Source of the DNA: Bacillota bacterium
GTDB lineage: Bacteria > Bacillota > Clostridia > Lachnospirales > Lachnospiraceae
Assembly (NCBI GenBank): GCA_023386315.1
Contig: JAEWJZ010000001.1
Coordinates: 205,739-269,738 of the forward strand
Length of the DNA: 64,000 bases
Direction of reading: 5' to 3'
How positions within the stretch are numbered: position 1 is the stretch's first letter; the number at the start of each line of letters is the position of its first letter. Positions 34,074 through 43,526 of this stretch are shown one piece after another. The notes under the pieces were generated by a model. It saw only the letters and a program-made list of their open reading frames with translations. It was not told the DNA's origin and made no database searches. Position numbers and translations under genes: made by a program.

Positions 34074-35015
34074 TTACGCCTCTTCTTTCTCTTCTACGTG
34101 AAACAATGCATTTACAAATTCTTCTGCATTGAATTTCTGCAAGTCATCAATCTTCTCCCCGACGCCAATATATTTCACCGGGATTCCCAGTTCGGATTGA
34201 ATTGCCACCGCAATCCCCCCCTTAGCCGTACCATCCAGCTTGGTAAGTATAATTCCGGTAATGTCTGCCACTTCCATGAATTGTTTCGCCTGTACAAGAG
34301 CGTTCTGTCCGGTAGTTCCATCTAAAACCACAAGAGTTTCCCGATATGCTTCCGGATATTCCTTATCAATAATCCGATTGATCTTTTTCAGTTCTTCCAT
34401 CAGGTTCTTTTTATTGTGAAGACGTCCTGCCGTATCACAGATCAATACATCTGCCTGTCTGGATTTTGCCGCAGCAACCGCATCATATACAACTGCTGCC
34501 GGATCAGAACCTTCCTGCTGGGCAATAATATCAACATTTGCCCTTCTGGCCCATTCTGTCAGCTGTTCAATCGCTGCTGCGCGAAATGTATCAGCTGCCG
34601 CAACAATGACTTTCTTTCCATCATCCTTCATCTGTCCTGCAAGTTTACCAACAGAAGTGGTTTTTCCCACTCCGTTTACACCGATAATTAATAAAACAGA
34701 GCGGCGTTTTTCGAATTCATAGGCATTTTCGCCCAGATCCATCTGGTCCATGATACTATCCATAAGTAGCTGCTTGCATTCGGATGGATCCTTGATGTTT
34801 TGTTCCTTTACCTTTTTTCTCAAGTCTTCCACAATTGATGTCGTAGTCTGGATTCCCAGATCACCCATGATCAGAATTTCTTCAATTTCCTCATAAAACT
34901 CGTCATCAATGGCCGAAAAACCGTTGAAAATGGAATCCACGCCTGCGATAATATTATCTCTCGTTTTTTGCAGTCCAGCTACCAGTTTTCCAAAGAATCC
35001 CATTTTTTCTCCCAT
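34074..35015 (-). CDS. ftsY: Signal recognition particle receptor FtsY
   Basis: 313 aa. After a short N domain, the G domain has [29 protein letters not shown] and [10 protein letters not shown]. FtsY docks SRP-ribosome complexes at the membrane. It lacks the long acidic A domain of E. coli, normal in Firmicutes. GGAGG lies 6 bases before the ATG. Follows smc by 11 bases, the usual smc-ftsY order. Confidence 0.96.
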   Translation of the reverse strand: MGEKMGFFGKLVAGLQKTRDNIIAGVDSIFNGFSAIDDEFYEEIEEILIMGDLGIQTTTSIVEDLRKKVKEQNIKDPSECKQLLMDSIMDQMDLGENAYEFEKRRSVLLIIGVNGVGKTTSVGKLAGQMKDDGKKVIVAAADTFRAAAIEQLTEWARRANVDIIAQQEGSDPAAVVYDAVAAAKSRQADVLICDTAGRLHNKKNLMEELKKINRIIDKEYPEAYRETLVVLDGTTGQNALVQAKQFMEVADITGIILTKLDGTAKGGIAVAIQSELGIPVKYIGVGEKIDDLQKFNAEEFVNALFHVEEKEEA

Positions 35016-35026
35016 CGTCGGCCTCC

Positions 35027-38000
35027 TTAACTTTCTAAATCTTCTTCGATCAGATTAACAGATACAAGCGTCGAAACGCCTTTTTCCTGCATGGTAATAC
35101 CATACAGACGGTCTGCGGATACCATGGTACCGCGTCTGTGGGTAATAACTATAAACTGTGTAAATTTTGTCAGCTTATGCAAATATTTTGCAAAACGATC
35201 AACATTGGAGTCATCAAGAGCAGCCTCAATCTCGTCAAGAAGACAGAACGGGGATGGCTTTAGATTCTGAATTGCAAAAAGCAGCGCAATTGCTGTCAGC
35301 GCCTTTTCCCCTCCGGAAAGCTGCATCATATTCTGCAGTTTTTTTCCGGGCGGCTGGGAAACAATCTGTATTCCTGCCTCAAGGATATCCTCATCCTCTA
35401 CAAGTTCAAGTGCACCGCGTCCTCCTCCGAACAACTCCTTGAAGACTTTGTCAAATTCCACTCTGATTTCCCGGAATTTTTCCTCAAACTGTTTGCGCAT
35501 TCCTGTATCCAGCTCATCGATGATTTTTAACAAGGTTCCCTCTGCAGTGATCAGATCATCATGCTGGGTTTTCATAAATTCATAACGCTCTGAAACTTCC
35601 TTATAATCCTCAATGGCGTTTACATTAACATTGCCCAGTTTGCGGATCTCTTCCTTTAAGGATCCAATCATTTTTTTTATATCCGGCAGAGAAGTCCATT
35701 CTTCATTCCTTAAAGCCTCAGCTTTCGAAAACGTCAGTTCATATTCATTCCACATGTAGTTTACGTGGTTTTCCATACGTTCTTCCATTTTTTCCTTCTG
35801 ACTCTGAAGGCGGAACAATTCCTTATCCAGCAGACTGATGCGCTGGGTAAGTTCCTCTCGTTTTTGAAACAGTTCTTTCTGCTCTTTCGCTTTCGCTTCT
35901 TTTTTAGCAAGCTTCTCACTAATTGCCTGATCCAGTGTTTCCCTGGCTGAACTGATTTCTGCCATTCTGGCTTTGATGGATTCAATTTCCTTCTGTTTTT
36001 CCTCTATGATCAGACCGGAACCGCTTGTTCCCTGAGACAGTTTTAACAATTCCTCTTCCAGCCTGCTTATTTCATCCTTCACACGCCGGATATTTTCCAG
36101 TTCAAAATCATCCTTTTGCTTAAGACCAGAGGCTGTCAGCTGTGCTTCTGATAAATCTTTTGAGAACTTTTCCCTGTCAGTCCTGGCTTTCTCAAGATCC
36201 GCATTAAGACCTTCCAGTTCACCGTCTATTTCCCCGCTTCTGGCTGCCAGTTTTTCCACTGCAAGAATCAGATCCTGTCTGTTTTCTCCGATCTCTTTTT
36301 TCTGAACCTCCAGCTGGGTATTTTCCAGTTCTAAATCCCCATAGGATTCCACAATCTCTGCTTTTTTATCTTCTGTTCTGTGCAGATTTATTTTAACTGT
36401 ATTTTGTCTTAAATAAAGCTTCTGCTTTTCACTTCGGATCCTTTCAAGTTCTTCCCTGCATTCATCTAGAAGACCTTCGTTCATAACCAGGTCTGTCTCA
36501 ATCTGACCGGTTTCTTTCAGTGCCTTTTCGCAGGCAGCCTCCAGTTCCTCCATTTCGCGCTTTCTTCCCAGCAAGTTACTGGTATTCTTAAAAGCACCTC
36601 CTGTCATGGAACCGCCTGCACTTAAAAGTTCGCCTTCCAGAGTTACAATTCTTAAAGAGTACTGGAATTTCTTCGCAAGGGCAATTGCATGGTCGATGGT
36701 ATCCACAACAACCACTCTGCCAAGGAGATAATTCATCAGTCCCTCGTACTGGCTGTCTGCTTCAACCAGAGAATTGGCAAGCCCCAGAACTCCCGGTTCG
36801 TTAAGGGCTTTCTCCTGATTAAAGCCATTCTTATTACCAATACTGGTAAGAGGAAGAAATGTGGCTCTGCCGTATTTATTCTTCTTTAAATACTCAATCA
36901 GCTGCTTTGCTGTCTGGTCTGAGTCGGTAACAACATTCTGAATGCTTCCGCCCAGTGCCGTTTCTATGGCAACCTCGTACTTTTTTGAAACAGTAATCAG
37001 ATCTGCCACAACACCATGGATTCCCCGTATCCGGTCCTTCACTTCCATGACCCGGCGGATGCTGCCGCCATAGCCTTCATACCGCTCAGCCAGATTACGA
37101 AGGGATTCCAGCTTGGTGGAACTGGTATGGTACTCCTGCTGTCTGTCATTTAAATTTTTCGAAAGCCGTTTTACTTCACGCTCCAGTTCCTCCGCTCTGC
37201 TTTCACTTTGTTCCTGAAGCTCATTATACTTAAGAATACCGGCATCGGTCTCATCCGCTTCTTTTTGAAGCACCAGAAGCTGCTGATCCTGTTCTGACTC
37301 ATCACTTTTATATTTAAGAAGCTTTTGAAGAACTTCAGACCTTCGTACATTCACCTGCTCCAGCATGGTTTCATAACGCTGCTGTCTGGCATTTAAGGCA
37401 GCCTTTTCATTAAGGAGCTCAATAATACTCCCTTTTCCGGACTCAATCCTTTGTTCCAGAAGATGAATTTTTTCATCCTCTGCAGTAAGAACCGCCTCAC
37501 CCTGTTTTAGCTGTTCCAATGCGGCTTTTACAGACTCGGCAATAACAGACCGTTCCTCTTCATAGGAGGCTGCCTGGGACTGTTTCATATCTATCTCAGA
37601 GTGAATGGACCTCACTCTGCCTGCAATATGCTCCGCATTCATCTGTTCCGTATTAATCTGCTCTTTTAATACATTAATACGGCCCTGAAGATTTCCTGTC
37701 TCAATATCAGAGTTATTTTTTTCATTGCGGCTTATTAAAATAGATTCATCCAGTTGGGATAAATATGTATCGAGTGTCTCATACTGCTCTCTTATGCCTT
37801 CTGATGTATTTTTTGCATCATCCAGATCACGGCTGACGATCACTTCTTTCTCATCCACTTCTTTCATCTGCAGCCGCAGTCCCTCTGTCTCCATCAGGAA
37901 CTGATTTACATCATACTTTTTCAGTTCTTCCTTTAATCGTAAATACTCTTTCGCAGCCTCAGACTGCTTTGCCAAAGGGCCAACCTGTTTTTCCAGTTCT

Positions 38001-38587
38001 GAAAGAATATCACTGACGCGGACCAGATTCTGCTTTTCATCCTCCAGCTTTTTCTGGGCGATGGATTTGCGACGTTTAAACTTAACAATTCCAGCAGCCT
38101 CATCAAAAAGCTCCCTGCGTTCTTCCGGTTTACCGCTTAAAATCTTATCAATCTGTCCCTGTCCGATTATGGAATAACCTTCCTTGCCGATTCCGGTATC
38201 ATAAAAAAGCTCATTAATATCCTTTAAGCGGCAGGCGCTTCCATTGATCATGTACTCACTCTCGCCAGACCGGTAAACTCTTCTTGAAACAGTCACCTGA
38301 TCATAATCAATGGATAAGTGGTGATCTGAATTGTCAAGCGTTATGGCTACATAGGCAAATCCCTGGGGTTTTCTCATCTCTGTTCCTGAAAAAATGACAT
38401 CCTGCATACTGGAACTTCTTAATTGCTTTACTTTCTGTTCACCCAGTACCCAGCGCACCGCATCAGCAACATTGCTCTTACCGCTTCCGTTGGGGCCCAC
38501 AATGCCTGTTATTCCGTTATGGAATTCGAATACTATTTTGTTGGCAAAAGATTTAAACCCCTGAATCTCTATACTTTTTAAATACAT
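35027..38587 (-). CDS. smc: Chromosome segregation protein SMC
   Basis: 1186 aa. MYLKSIEIQGFKSFA and Walker A GPNGSGKSN at the N-terminus, long coiled coils to either side of a hinge (about residues 500-680, ending in GSMTGGAFK), then LSGGEKALTAIAL (signature) and LLDEIEAALDDSN (Walker B). SMC organises the chromosome with ScpA/ScpB. The GGAG upstream is only one base from the ATG, a poor spacing, so initiation may rely on coupling or a structured leader. A repeat copy lies in that leader. Confidence 0.97.
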   Translation of the reverse strand: MYLKSIEIQGFKSFANKIVFEFHNGITGIVGPNGSGKSNVADAVRWVLGEQKVKQLRSSSMQDVIFSGTEMRKPQGFAYVAITLDNSDHHLSIDYDQVTVSRRVYRSGESEYMINGSACRLKDINELFYDTGIGKEGYSIIGQGQIDKILSGKPEERRELFDEAAGIVKFKRRKSIAQKKLEDEKQNLVRVSDILSELEKQVGPLAKQSEAAKEYLRLKEELKKYDVNQFLMETEGLRLQMKEVDEKEVIVSRDLDDAKNTSEGIREQYETLDTYLSQLDESILISRNEKNNSDIETGNLQGRINVLKEQINTEQMNAEHIAGRVRSIHSEIDMKQSQAASYEEERSVIAESVKAALEQLKQGEAVLTAEDEKIHLLEQRIESGKGSIIELLNEKAALNARQQRYETMLEQVNVRRSEVLQKLLKYKSDESEQDQQLLVLQKEADETDAGILKYNELQEQSESRAEELEREVKRLSKNLNDRQQEYHTSSTKLESLRNLAERYEGYGGSIRRVMEVKDRIRGIHGVVADLITVSKKYEVAIETALGGSIQNVVTDSDQTAKQLIEYLKKNKYGRATFLPLTSIGNKNGFNQEKALNEPGVLGLANSLVEADSQYEGLMNYLLGRVVVVDTIDHAIALAKKFQYSLRIVTLEGELLSAGGSMTGGAFKNTSNLLGRKREMEELEAACEKALKETGQIETDLVMNEGLLDECREELERIRSEKQKLYLRQNTVKINLHRTEDKKAEIVESYGDLELENTQLEVQKKEIGENRQDLILAVEKLAARSGEIDGELEGLNADLEKARTDREKFSKDLSEAQLTASGLKQKDDFELENIRRVKDEISRLEEELLKLSQGTSGSGLIIEEKQKEIESIKARMAEISSARETLDQAISEKLAKKEAKAKEQKELFQKREELTQRISLLDKELFRLQSQKEKMEERMENHVNYMWNEYELTFSKAEALRNEEWTSLPDIKKMIGSLKEEIRKLGNVNVNAIEDYKEVSERYEFMKTQHDDLITAEGTLLKIIDELDTGMRKQFEEKFREIRVEFDKVFKELFGGGRGALELVEDEDILEAGIQIVSQPPGKKLQNMMQLSGGEKALTAIALLFAIQNLKPSPFCLLDEIEAALDDSNVDRFAKYLHKLTKFTQFIVITHRRGTMVSADRLYGITMQEKGVSTLVSVNLIEEDLES

Positions 38588-38621
38588 ACTCCACGCTGAC
38601 AGCCATCACCAGCTGCCCTTT

Positions 38622-38673
38622 CCTTATTATTGTCCATGCTCTTTGGACATAGAGGGATACCCGAAGGGTGTTG
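38622..38673. repeat. 51-52 bp repeat, copy A, between rnc and smc
   Basis: This 52-base unit starts CCTTATTATTGTCCATGC and ends AGGGTGTTG. It contains TGTCC...GGACA arms and a CCC...GGG mini-hairpin. It differs at a handful of positions from copies B and C on the other side of rnc. A truncated further copy (from 38674) continues into the 3' end of rnc. Confidence 0.85.
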
Positions 38674-38675
38674 CC

Positions 38676-39365
38676 TTATTGTTGTCCACGCAACTTCAGA
38701 ATTCCATGATAAGCCGCCACCTGCTCCGCAGCCTTCTTGGTTCTTCCGGTTCCCTGTCCGATTGTTTTATCTCCGATTTTTACCTGTGTTTCAAATATTT
38801 TATTATGATCCGGACCTTCTTCCCTTAAGAGTTCGTAAGTCAGTGCCTCCTCTGTCTGGCTCTGAACAATCTCCTGCAAGATAGTCTTGCTATCATAAAA
38901 GAGCTGCTTATGTTCCAGATCATTCATGATGAATCGAAGGATAAACTCTTTTGCATTAGCAAAACCACCGTCCAGATAAATGGCTCCTATCAGCGCTTCC
39001 ATCGCATCTGAAACAATCGAAGCTCTCCCTCTGCCGCCGGTTGACTCTTCACCCCGGCCAAGGAGAAGATATTCCCCTAGCTTTATCACTTCTGCACAAT
39101 ATGCAAGAGTCGGTTCACAAACAATGCTCGCCCGGATCTTGGTTAAATCGCCTTCCGGCTTTTGAGGGTACTTATGATACAGACAATCACTGGAAACCAC
39201 CTCCAGTACCGAATCACCTAAGAATTCAAGCCTTTCATTGCACTCCGTCTTATTCATACGGTGTTCATTGGCATAGGAGCTGTGGGTCATGGCCTGTGTC
39301 ATAAGATGCTTGTCTGAAAAACGGTAACCAATCCGTTCTTCCAGTTCTTTAATATTTCTGCTCAT
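38676..39365 (-). CDS. rnc: Ribonuclease III
   Basis: 229 aa. The catalytic domain has NERLEFLGDSVLEV with the signature acidic residues and SDAMEALIGAIYLDGG; the double-stranded RNA-binding domain follows from about residue 155 and ends GTGRTKKAAEQVAAYHGILK. RNase III processes rRNA and cleaves duplex RNA, including its own leader in several bacteria. AGAGGA precedes the ATG. The last codons (LRGQQ, stop) are formed by a partial copy of the repeat that also flanks the gene. Confidence 0.96.
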   Translation of the reverse strand: MSRNIKELEERIGYRFSDKHLMTQAMTHSSYANEHRMNKTECNERLEFLGDSVLEVVSSDCLYHKYPQKPEGDLTKIRASIVCEPTLAYCAEVIKLGEYLLLGRGEESTGGRGRASIVSDAMEALIGAIYLDGGFANAKEFILRFIMNDLEHKQLFYDSKTILQEIVQSQTEEALTYELLREEGPDHNKIFETQVKIGDKTIGQGTGRTKKAAEQVAAYHGILKLRGQQ

Positions 39366-39378
39366 CTCATTCCTCTTT

Positions 39379-39480
39379 CCTTATTATTGTCCATGCTTTT
39401 TGGACATAAAGGGGGGCCCGCAGGGTGTTCCTTATTATTGTCCGCGCTTTTTGGACATAAAGGGGGACCCGCAGGGTGTT
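39379..39480. repeat. 51-bp tandem repeat, copies B and C, upstream of rnc
   Basis: Copy B is 39379-39429 and copy C 39430-39480, directly adjacent, with a 10-base stub of a further copy at 39481-39490. B and C differ at only three or so positions. Each has TGTCC or GTCC / GGACA arms with a 9-base loop and CCCGCAGGG. On the minus-strand message they form a chain of hairpins in the acpP-rnc gap. Confidence 0.9.
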
Positions 39481-39507
39481 CCTTATTATTCCCCTGTTAT
39501 GAAAGAA

Positions 39508-39543
39508 GGTGCTGCGGTCAGACCAAACGGTCTTAGCAGCACC
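39508..39543 (-). terminator. Attenuator-like hairpin after acpP
   Basis: Minus strand GGTGCTGC (39543-39536) pairs with GCAGCACC (39515-39508), with an inner AGACC/GGTCT stem. A weakly U-rich TTCTTTC follows. It starts just 8 bases after the acpP stop and could let acpP be expressed far above rnc. Confidence 0.6.
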
Positions 39544-39551
39544 CACATCTA

Positions 39552-39782
39552 TTAATTTAATGCATTCTTGACCTGTTCTACTGCGTCGCTGACACTTACA
39601 ATATTCTCTGCCACTTCAGTCGGAATCTCAATATCAAATTCTTCCTCAATGCCCATAACGATCTGGAACACATCAAGGGAGTCAGCACCAAGATCATCCA
39701 CAAATGTAGAGTTCATAGTAACCTCCTCCGGCTCAATATTTAATACCTCTGCAATAATTTTCTGTAATTTTTCAAATTCCAT
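39552..39782 (-). CDS. acpP: Acyl carrier protein
   Basis: 76 aa, acidic. [15 protein letters not shown] carries the phosphopantetheine attachment Ser35. It shuttles acyl chains in fatty acid synthesis. It sits between plsX and rnc, as in many Firmicutes. The coaD gene elsewhere in the window supplies the cofactor pathway. Confidence 0.97.
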   Translation of the reverse strand: MEFEKLQKIIAEVLNIEPEEVTMNSTFVDDLGADSLDVFQIVMGIEEEFDIEIPTEVAENIVSVSDAVEQVKNALN

Positions 39783-39801
39783 TTGTTTTCCTTCCTCTCT
39801 C

Positions 39802-40818
39802 CTATTCTTGATTTTCTTCTTTCATTTTAAGACTTTCTCTTATCTTATCATTAATTCCCTGTTCTTTGAAAGTTACGCATTGAAGTATGGAGTTTTTTAC
39901 TTCTGCTGCTTTTGAATTACCATGAGTCTTTACTACCAGACCATTCAGCCCTAAAAGCGGAGCGCCGCCGTACCGGGATGAATCAAATGATTTTAAAGTC
40001 TCCTTTAAAGCAGGCTTTACAAGCAGAGCACCTATTTTACTCCTGAAACTACTCATCATACCACTCTTTACCCTGTTAATCAAGGTCGCGCCCACTCCTT
40101 CATACAGCTTCAGGATTACATTGCCCACAAATGCCTCACATACTATGACATCTGCACCGCCATGCGGAATCTCTCTGGCCTCAATGCTTCCGGTAAAATG
40201 AATATCCTTACAATCCTTTAACAGCGGAAATGTCTCTTTCACTAACGCATTTCCCTTTTCTTCCTCTGCGCCGATGTTAACAATGGCAACCGTTGGATTT
40301 TTAATGCCTACAACATGCTCCATATATAGGGAGCCCATTCGGGCAAACTGTACCAGATGAGAGGGTCTGGCATCCACATTAGCGCCGCAGTCTATCAGCA
40401 GGGAAACGCCTTTTTCTGTTGGAATAAGGGGTGCAAGCGGTGGTCTTTCAACACCCTTGATCCGTCCGACTATCACCTGTCCGCCAACCAGTATGGCGCC
40501 TGAGCTACCGGCCGATACAAACGCATCCGCCTCCATTTGTTTTACCAGATTCATTCCCACAACGATGGAAGAATCTTTCTTCTTACGTATGGCGTTAACC
40601 GGAGGTTCTTCCGTCTCGATTACCTCTGTCGCATTCACAATCTGTATCTGATCCTTATGAAACGTATGCTTTGCAAGTTCTTCAGATATCATCTGTTCCT
40701 GCCCTACTAAGAGAACCCGGATCTCTTTATTCGCGTTTACCGCCTCTACGGCACCTGCTACCGTCTGTACTGGTGCATAGTCACCGCCCATGGCATCCAC
40801 AGCTACTTTTATCATCAT
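39802..40818 (-). CDS. plsX: Phosphate acyltransferase PlsX
   Basis: About 338 aa. [12 protein letters not shown] at the N-terminus, [20 protein letters not shown] and [16 protein letters not shown] are PlsX motifs. It converts acyl-ACP to acyl-phosphate for phosphatidic acid synthesis. Two adjacent ATGs (40818, 40815) are possible; AAGGGG is better spaced from the second. It heads plsX-acpP-rnc-smc-ftsY-ilvA. Confidence 0.96.
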   Translation of the reverse strand: MMIKVAVDAMGGDYAPVQTVAGAVEAVNANKEIRVLLVGQEQMISEELAKHTFHKDQIQIVNATEVIETEEPPVNAIRKKKDSSIVVGMNLVKQMEADAFVSAGSSGAILVGGQVIVGRIKGVERPPLAPLIPTEKGVSLLIDCGANVDARPSHLVQFARMGSLYMEHVVGIKNPTVAIVNIGAEEEKGNALVKETFPLLKDCKDIHFTGSIEAREIPHGGADVIVCEAFVGNVILKLYEGVGATLINRVKSGMMSSFRSKIGALLVKPALKETLKSFDSSRYGGAPLLGLNGLVVKTHGNSKAAEVKNSILQCVTFKEQGINDKIRESLKMKEENQE

Positions 40819-40858
40819 GATTCCCCTTTCAAGTGTTTCCTAAGATAATCTATTACAT

Positions 40859-40887
40859 AATATACTAAATATTATACTATAAATCAA
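40859..40887 (-). promoter_or_regulatory. Promoter for the plsX operon
   Basis: Minus strand TTGATT (40887-40882), 17 bases, TATATT (40864-40859). A TATAAT lies inside the spacer and offers an alternative -10. No clear FapR-type operator was recognised. Confidence 0.6.
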
Positions 40888-40924
40888 TAATAAATTAAGA
40901 ATTTTAAAACCAATAAAAACGGTC

Positions 40925-42271
40925 TTAGCTGACCAGCTTTTTCTCAACCTTTTTTATAACGTAAACATAAGATATTCCAGTAAACAAAGCCGCGCTGAGC
41001 CATGCCGCAGGATCACAGGCACATGCAAGCGGAAAGCTTAACAGCTTCATTGCAAGCGTTGCCGTAACCAGTCTGGCGGCCAGTTCCACTACACCGCCAA
41101 GCATGGGAAGCAATCCATATCCGCATCCCTGCATGGTATTTCTGAAAATAAAAATGGTTCCAAGGGGAATATAAAAAGCAGCACACAGATAGCTGTAGGT
41201 TTTTGCCCATGGAAGAATCTCTGCAAGATCAACATTACCAGAGAAAAACAGCCTTAGAGCATAGGGAAGTCCCAGTACAACGATAATCGAGCATATAACC
41301 GCGTAAACTACCTCTGTTGTCAGAGCAAGACGAACACCCCGTCTGATTCTTCCGATATCTCCCTTCCCATAGTTCTGCCCTGAATAAGTAGCCATGGTCT
41401 GTCCCATCGCTATCATCCCCTGAATTACCATGCTTTGAAATTTATTGGCTGCAGTATTTGATGCCACTGCTACAGAACCAAACAGATTCACCGCCGACTG
41501 CATTATCATGGTTCCTGACGCAGTAATACCAAACTGCAAAGCCATGGGAATACCAACGGAAAGCTGGATTTTCGTATCGTACTCATGAAGTTTCCAATGA
41601 TGCCTTTCCGGTGTAAGAACAGGCATTTTTCTTGTAATATAAATTATACATAAAAAAGCTGCAGCTCCCTGGGATACGTTGGTGGCCCATGCCGCTCCTG
41701 CAACCCCCATTTTAAAATTGATGACAAATACTAAATCCAGCACTATATTTAAGCATGCTGAAAATACGAGAAACATAAGGGGTATCCGGCTGTTTCCTAC
41801 AGAACGGAGAAAAGAAGAAAACAGGTTATAAAATACGTTTGCGAAAATGCCCATGCAAATGATAGAGATGTAAGTATACGCATCTTCCATAATATTCTGG
41901 GGAGTATTCATCATTCTTAAAAGAGTCCTCATGAAGGTCAGACTGATTAATGTCATGAATCCGATTACAAATATGGATAGTATAATTCCATTTGCTACCG
42001 ATCTCCTTGTTCCGTTTTCATCGCCTGCCCCAAACCTCTGACTGGTAAGAACCGTAAATCCCGTACTCATACCTTGTGAAAAACCGATTACCAGGAACAT
42101 AATGGTTCCGGTAGATCCTACTGCAGCCAATGCATCCGGTCCCACAAAACGGCCTACGATAATCGTATCCACCATATTGTAAAACTGCTGAAAAATGTTT
42201 CCGATTAAAAGCGGAAGTGTAAATTTTAATATGATGGGAAGCGGATTGCCTCTCGTCATGTCGGTCTCCAT
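40925..42271 (-). CDS. MATE-family multidrug efflux transporter
   Basis: 448 aa with 12 hydrophobic segments in two halves. PLPIILKFTLPLLIGNIFQQFYNMVDTI-type N-terminus (positions about 10-35) and VGPDALAAVGSTGTIMFL are MATE landmarks. It exports cationic compounds using a sodium or proton gradient; the substrate is unknown. Own promoter upstream; independent of the plsX operon that follows. Confidence 0.93.
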   Translation of the reverse strand: METDMTRGNPLPIILKFTLPLLIGNIFQQFYNMVDTIIVGRFVGPDALAAVGSTGTIMFLVIGFSQGMSTGFTVLTSQRFGAGDENGTRRSVANGIILSIFVIGFMTLISLTFMRTLLRMMNTPQNIMEDAYTYISIICMGIFANVFYNLFSSFLRSVGNSRIPLMFLVFSACLNIVLDLVFVINFKMGVAGAAWATNVSQGAAAFLCIIYITRKMPVLTPERHHWKLHEYDTKIQLSVGIPMALQFGITASGTMIMQSAVNLFGSVAVASNTAANKFQSMVIQGMIAMGQTMATYSGQNYGKGDIGRIRRGVRLALTTEVVYAVICSIIVVLGLPYALRLFFSGNVDLAEILPWAKTYSYLCAAFYIPLGTIFIFRNTMQGCGYGLLPMLGGVVELAARLVTATLAMKLLSFPLACACDPAAWLSAALFTGISYVYVIKKVEKKLVS

Positions 42272-42329
42272 AATCTTTCACCCTTTGCCTGTTTATTATT
42301 CTGCCATACTTTACCAGTGACACAGACGT

Positions 42330-42358
42330 ATTTTACCATGTTATCAATCACTTGTCAC
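42330..42358 (-). promoter_or_regulatory. Promoter for the MATE gene
   Basis: Minus strand GTGACA (42358-42353), 17 bases, TAAAAT (42335-42330); one mismatch to consensus in each box. About 58 bases upstream of the ATG. Confidence 0.6.
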
Positions 42359-42401
42359 GGTCCTTTTCAAACTGTTTTTACTTTATTACTTATTTTTTTG
42401 C

Positions 42402-42446
42402 AAAAAAACGGCTGCCAGAAACCGGTTCATCAGGGAATCTGGCAGC
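42402..42446 (-). terminator. Terminator of the ribose operon
   Basis: Minus strand GCTGCCAGA (42446-42438) pairs with TCTGGCAGC (42419-42411), followed by CG and seven U (complement of 42402-42408). It lies 19 bases after the rbsB stop. Confidence 0.9.
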
Positions 42447-42464
42447 AGTCTGTATCTGTATATT

Positions 42465-43484
42465 TTATTCTTTTGTAACCAACCCGTTTACATTTTCAGA
42501 GGTAACCAGTTCATTATCCAGGATAACGTATTTCTCTACACTTTTACCCTCCAGGTAATCATAAGCGGTTTTTAAAATAGCTTTACCAAGGAAAAACGGA
42601 GGCTCTGCTATGGTTGCTTCTACCTTTCCTCCTTTAATTGCCTCAATGGTGTCGTCAATGGCGTCACAGCCAATCATTGTGATTTCATCTAAGCGGCCTG
42701 CAGCCTCAATTGCTTCCAAAGCCCCCAGAAGCATTTCATCATTTGCAGCATACAATCCGTCAATGTGATCATTTGCCTGTAAAATATTTTCCATTACACT
42801 CATACCCTTTGCCCGGTCAAAATCAGCCACCTGGCAGGCGACAATTTTCATATCCGGATGCTGGCTTATGATTTCATTAAATCCCTTGGAACGGTTTTGG
42901 GCTACATTGGTGCCCATGATTCCCTGAAGCTCTACAATATTACCTTTTCCGCCCAGAGTATCTGCCAGATACTGTCCTGCCAGCTTTCCTGATTTAATGG
43001 CATCATATCCGATATGAGAAACCACCTCTCCTCCGCTGGCTTCCCGGTCCATGGTAAGTACCGGTATTCCGGCTTTGTTGCAGTCTTCAATAGATGAAAC
43101 GATGGCATCAGAATCACATGTATCAATAATAATGCAGTCAGGTTTCTTGGTAATCAGATTTTCTACGTCTTTCATCTGAGTAGCCGGATCATCCTGGGCA
43201 TCTGTAATGTATAATTCCACCCCCAGTTCATCGGCTGCCTTTTGTACCCCATCCTTTACATCCACAAAGAACGGATTGGTCTGTGTATTCATTGCCAGAC
43301 CGATTACATATTTTTTCTTTGATCCTGCATCTGTTTTTGCTGTGGTTTCCGCTGATTTTGCTGTGGTCACTTCGGTCTGAGTTGTTTCCTTTGCCGTCTC
43401 CGGTGCTGTTTCAGTGCTGCATCCTGCGAGAGAAACTACAAGTAATCCTGCCATCATTGTTGCTGCAATTCTTTTTTTCATCAT
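42465..43484 (-). CDS. rbsB: Ribose-type ABC transporter substrate-binding lipoprotein
   Basis: 339 aa. A signal peptide ends in VSLAGC (lipobox, Cys22), followed by a Thr/Glu/Ala-rich linker and a periplasmic-binding-protein type I fold (IGLAMNTQTNPFFVDVKDG, then YAANDEMLLGALEAI). It captures a pentose, probably ribose, for RbsA/RbsC. Last gene of the operon, with a terminator behind it. The ligand could also be another furanose or AI-2; rbsD and rbsK favour ribose. Confidence 0.88.
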   Translation of the reverse strand: MMKKRIAATMMAGLLVVSLAGCSTETAPETAKETTQTEVTTAKSAETTAKTDAGSKKKYVIGLAMNTQTNPFFVDVKDGVQKAADELGVELYITDAQDDPATQMKDVENLITKKPDCIIIDTCDSDAIVSSIEDCNKAGIPVLTMDREASGGEVVSHIGYDAIKSGKLAGQYLADTLGGKGNIVELQGIMGTNVAQNRSKGFNEIISQHPDMKIVACQVADFDRAKGMSVMENILQANDHIDGLYAANDEMLLGALEAIEAAGRLDEITMIGCDAIDDTIEAIKGGKVEATIAEPPFFLGKAILKTAYDYLEGKSVEKYVILDNELVTSENVNGLVTKE

Positions 43485-43526
43485 AATTCTTCCCTTCCCT
43501 TCTCAAATACATTAAATAGTTTCTAT

